The translations under genes were made by a program, and so were the position numbers. Under the pieces are notes generated by a model, which was given only the letters and a program-made list of their open reading frames with translations, had not been told where the DNA came from and did not search any database. A stretch of 64,000 nt of DNA, taken from Dorea longicatena. GTDB lineage: Bacteria; Bacillota; Clostridia; Lachnospirales; Lachnospiraceae. How positions within the stretch are numbered: the first letter of the stretch is position 1; each line of letters opens with the position of its first letter. Positions 61,516 through 64,000 of this stretch are shown one piece after another. The stretch spans positions 885,501 to 949,500 of the forward strand of contig NZ_CP100126.1 in NCBI RefSeq assembly GCF_024168045.1. Direction: 5' to 3'.

Positions 61516-61926
61516 ACGGAATTTGCGGACTTTCTGCGAGATATGTTCCAGTTCCTCTTTCGAAAGCTCCGGGAGCCGTTCCAACTTATCCATGAACATA
61601 GCAAGTGTTTCCTTTTGCTGCATTTCAACCAGTTGTGTGTAGAAGTTTACGACAACACCTGTGACGATCGCAACGACAAAAATAGTGTAAATCGTGAGCA
61701 GGACGGAACAGATCTTTCCAATCAGTGTGACGGTAACAATGTCTCCAAATCCGGCGGTAGAGATGACGGCGTAACAATACCACAGCGCATCACCATAGCG
61801 GTGGATATCCGGTTCGACAAGCCGGATAACGGCGGCATCGGCCAGGAGGAAGAGGACAAAACCTAAAAGAATATGATCTGCCCGTGTACGTTTTAAAATT
61901 CCCCATAAGATTCTGAGTTTTTTCAT
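61513..61926 (-). CDS. Two-TM potassium channel (ion_trans_2 type)
   Basis: The 137 residues have TM1 (about 19-36), a pore loop and TM2 (about 66-92). The loop reads YAVISTAGFGDIVTVT; its filter STAGFGD corresponds to TVGYGD, with Val to Ala and Tyr to Phe. A short charged C-terminal tail (about 95-137) follows. The ATG at 61926 follows AAGGAG by 9 bases; the longer in-frame start upstream adds a hydrophobic stretch without a site. A KcsA-like tetramer is expected. With the TrkAH system and ClC it widens ion control, but no direct link is seen. Confidence 0.85.
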   Translation of the reverse strand: MKKLRILWGILKRTRADHILLGFVLFLLADAAVIRLVEPDIHRYGDALWYCYAVISTAGFGDIVTVTLIGKICSVLLTIYTIFVVAIVTGVVVNFYTQLVEMQQKETLAMFMDKLERLPELSKEELEHISQKVRKFR

Positions 61927-62033
61927 AATCTGCTTCTCCTTGTATCCGTGTAAAAACTGATTTAAGTATATCATGAAATGCGTAAAAGTGTTCGGCATTT
62001 TTGATAATAAAATAAAAGTAATAAAAAAGCATA

Positions 62034-62045
62034 GAACAAACATTC
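62034..62045. promoter_or_regulatory. Candidate LexA (DinR) box upstream of uvrB
   Basis: GAACAAACATTC matches the Gram-positive consensus GAAC-N4-GTTC at seven of eight fixed bases. It lies 34 bases before the TATACT -10 (62079-62084). uvrB is an SOS gene in Firmicutes. Confidence 0.5.
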
Positions 62046-62078
62046 GGTTTAGTTCTGTACTTTTTTTCTCCTGAATGA

Positions 62079-62084
62079 TATACT
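62079..62084 (+). promoter_or_regulatory. Candidate -10 box of uvrB
   Basis: TATACT lies about 79 bases before the uvrB start. The -35 region (TGTACT, 17 bases upstream) is a poor match. Confidence 0.4.
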
Positions 62085-62162
62085 ATACAAGTAACAATAC
62101 TAAAAATACAACTACTATTTCTAAAATATCACCGTCAGACAGAGCGGCTTAGGAGAAATCAT

Positions 62163-64000
62163 ATGGATCATTTTGAATTAATATCACAATACAAGCCGAC
62201 CGGTGACCAGCCGCAGGCAATCGAGGATCTGGTCAAAGGCTTTAAAGAAGGAAATCAGTGCCAGACACTGCTTGGTGTCACCGGATCTGGTAAGACATTT
62301 ACGATGGCGAATGTTATTCAGCAGATCAATAAACCGACGCTTGTCATTGCGCATAATAAGACTCTGGCTGCGCAGCTATATGGAGAATTTAAAGAGTTTT
62401 TCCCGAATAACGCAGTGGAATATTTTGTCTCCTACTACGATTACTACCAGCCGGAGGCTTATGTCCCATCTTCAGACACCTACATTGCGAAGGATTCCTC
62501 CGTAAATGAAGAGATTGATAAGCTGAGATTATCGGCAACGGCAGCATTGATCGAGCGCAGGGATGTGATCGTAATTGCCAGCGTTTCCTGCATCTATGGT
62601 CTTGGTGAACCGGAAAACTTTGAACAGATGATGGTATCGCTCCGACCGGGGATGGAGAAGGACAGAGATGAAGTCTTGCGCCAGCTGATAGATATTCAAT
62701 ATGACAGAAATGATATGGATTTCAAGCGGGGAACATTCCGTGTACGAGGCGATACTGTAGAAGTTGTACCGGCAGACCGGGGCGATACAGCTATCCGGGT
62801 GGAATTCTTCGGAGATGAGATTGACCGGATTTCAGAGATAGACATGCTTACCGGAGAGATTAAAAATACATTGAATCATATTGCGATATTCCCGGCTTCC
62901 CATTACGTTGTACCAAAGGAGCGTATGGAGAAAGCAATAAAAAATATTGAGATTGAACTGGAAGAACAGGTGAAATATTTCAAAGAAGAAGGGAAGCTTC
63001 TGGAAGCACAGAGAATTGCGGAACGAACGAATTTTGATATAGAAATGATGCGCGAGACCGGATTCTGTTCAGGGATTGAGAACTACTCCAGGCATCTGGC
63101 AGGACTTGCTCCGGGGCAGCCGCCGAATACATTGATGGATTATTTCCCGGATGATTTTATCATAATGATCGATGAGTCGCACAAGACGGTTCCGCAGATT
63201 GGCGGTATGTATCACGGCGATCAGTCGAGAAAGCGTACACTGGTAGAGTATGGATTCCGTCTGCCATCGGCACTGGACAACCGTCCGCTTAGTTTTGAGG
63301 AATTTGAAAATAAGATCGATCAGGTCATGTTCGTGTCTGCAACACCGGGGAAATATGAAGAAGAGCATGAACTTTTGAGAGCCGAGCAGGTGATCCGGCC
63401 GACCGGACTTCTGGATCCGGAAGTAGAAGTGCGGCCGGTAGAAGGACAGATCGATGATCTGATCGGAGAAGTGAATAAAGAGATTGCCAATAAACACAAA
63501 ATACTGATAACAACGCTGACCAAGCGTATGGCAGAAGATCTTACCGACTATATGCGTGAGCTGGGAATCCGCGTGCGCTATCTGCATTCGGATATTGACA
63601 CGCTGGAACGTACAGAGATCGTGAGAGATATGCGCCTGGACGTATTCGATGTTCTGGTCGGCATTAATCTTCTGCGGGAAGGACTGGATATTCCGGAGAT
63701 CACATTGGTTGCGATTCTGGACGCGGATAAAGAAGGATTTTTGCGTTCCGAGACGTCTCTGATCCAGACGATCGGCCGTGCGGCCCGTAATGCAGAAGGG
63801 CATGTTATCATGTACGCAGATACGATCACAGATTCCATGCGTGCAGCACTGGATGAGACGCAGAGAAGACGTGAAGTGCAGATGGCATATAATGAAGAAC
63901 ATGGTATTACACCGAAGACGATCCAGAAAGCAGTCAGAGATCTGATCTCAGTATCCCGGAAAGTGGCGGCTTCTGAATTACAGATGGAAAAAGATCCGGA
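62163..64000 (+). CDS. uvrB: Excinuclease ABC subunit B (cut by window end)
   Basis: UvrB is the DNA damage-verifying helicase of nucleotide excision repair. The ATG at 62163 follows AGGAG by 6 bases. The frame stays open to base 64000, about 612 codons, so roughly 50 residues (UVR domain) are missing. It has Walker A GVTGSGKT from residue 38, then [23 protein letters not shown] (the beta-hairpin for damage binding) and helicase motif [27 protein letters not shown] and [12 protein letters not shown] follow. UvrC is encoded earlier in this window. Confidence 0.97.
   Translation, partial: MDHFELISQYKPTGDQPQAIEDLVKGFKEGNQCQTLLGVTGSGKTFTMANVIQQINKPTLVIAHNKTLAAQLYGEFKEFFPNNAVEYFVSYYDYYQPEAYVPSSDTYIAKDSSVNEEIDKLRLSATAALIERRDVIVIASVSCIYGLGEPENFEQMMVSLRPGMEKDRDEVLRQLIDIQYDRNDMDFKRGTFRVRGDTVEVVPADRGDTAIRVEFFGDEIDRISEIDMLTGEIKNTLNHIAIFPASHYVVPKERMEKAIKNIEIELEEQVKYFKEEGKLLEAQRIAERTNFDIEMMRETGFCSGIENYSRHLAGLAPGQPPNTLMDYFPDDFIIMIDESHKTVPQIGGMYHGDQSRKRTLVEYGFRLPSALDNRPLSFEEFENKIDQVMFVSATPGKYEEEHELLRAEQVIRPTGLLDPEVEVRPVEGQIDDLIGEVNKEIANKHKILITTLTKRMAEDLTDYMRELGIRVRYLHSDIDTLERTEIVRDMRLDVFDVLVGINLLREGLDIPEITLVAILDADKEGFLRSETSLIQTIGRAARNAEGHVIMYADTITDSMRAALDETQRRREVQMAYNEEHGITPKTIQKAVRDLISVSRKVAASELQMEKDP

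Noticed and set aside
63069..63902. 277-codon minus-strand frame
   Set aside because: It is antisense to uvrB and its composition is that of a shadow.
1..64000. tRNA, rRNA, CRISPR, phage or transposase genes
   Set aside because: Reading both strands, I saw none that I could support.

Overview
The window looks like core chromosome of a Clostridia member, most likely family Lachnospiraceae (Clostridium cluster XIVa gut anaerobe). The evidence is the AT-leaning composition, strong AGGAGG-type ribosome sites, a T-box leader, HPr kinase, a class III fructose bisphosphatase, a glycyl-radical 4-hydroxyproline dehydratase with its activase, a long-form HPF, and no respiratory genes. This is inferred from gene content; no search was run. 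I count 49 protein genes, two of them cut by the window ends (an EF-G family gene on the left, uvrB on the right). I see no rRNA, tRNA, CRISPR array, transposase, phage or plasmid gene.

Layout. 1-6.2 kb: EF-G family tail, trkA-trkH potassium uptake, an unrecognised membrane-anchored protein, an AEC carrier. 6.2-8.1 kb (minus): a CapA-like phosphoesterase and a small P-loop protein. 8.3-12.3 kb: leuS under a consensus promoter and a T-box, then a LOG-family gene and an mscL carrying a C-terminal zinc ribbon. 12.29-12.91 kb: a gene-free, very palindromic island between convergent genes. 12.9-18 kb: a YkgJ-type cysteine-cluster protein and, divergently, sbcD-sbcC. 18.1-21.3 kb (minus): DUF1846 and pyrG. 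21.4-28.1 kb: ftsH, an orphan cobI, and uvrC-hprK-glk. 28.2-35.2 kb: mostly minus (class A PBP with a glycine-rich tail, hpf, a PsiE-like protein, typA) with yigZ on plus. 35.3-41.2 kb: a double-OB protein, dapA, dapB, fbp, a repeat lipoprotein, a eukaryote-type hisA. 41.3-47.6 kb: secA, prfB (with its programmed +1 frameshift), hom, lysC. 47.6-49.3 kb: an XRE regulator, a CYTH protein and a DJ-1 protein. 49.4-55.7 kb: the proteostasis run tig-clpP-clpX-lon-engB. 55.8-59.2 kb: the hypE-hypD pair. 59.3-62 kb: a DUF2238-like protein, a ClC channel, a two-TM potassium channel. 62.1 kb to the end: uvrB behind a LexA-like box.

How the genes work together. dapA, dapB, hom and lysC cover much of the aspartate pathway. 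tig, clpP, clpX, lon and ftsH handle folding and proteolysis. uvrC, uvrB and sbcCD are DNA repair. hprK, glk and fbp set glycolytic and gluconeogenic flow and carbon repression. trkA/H, mscL, the ClC protein and the potassium channel deal with ions and osmotic balance.

The most unusual feature is the island at 12294-12906. A 13-bp perfect inverted repeat lies at its two ends and contains the last codons and stops of both flanking convergent genes. Inside are nested perfect stems of 23, 12, 22, 17 and 10 bp and a 12-bp long-range pairing that links the two halves. It could be a MITE-like element or a structured RNA. I cannot tell which from one copy.
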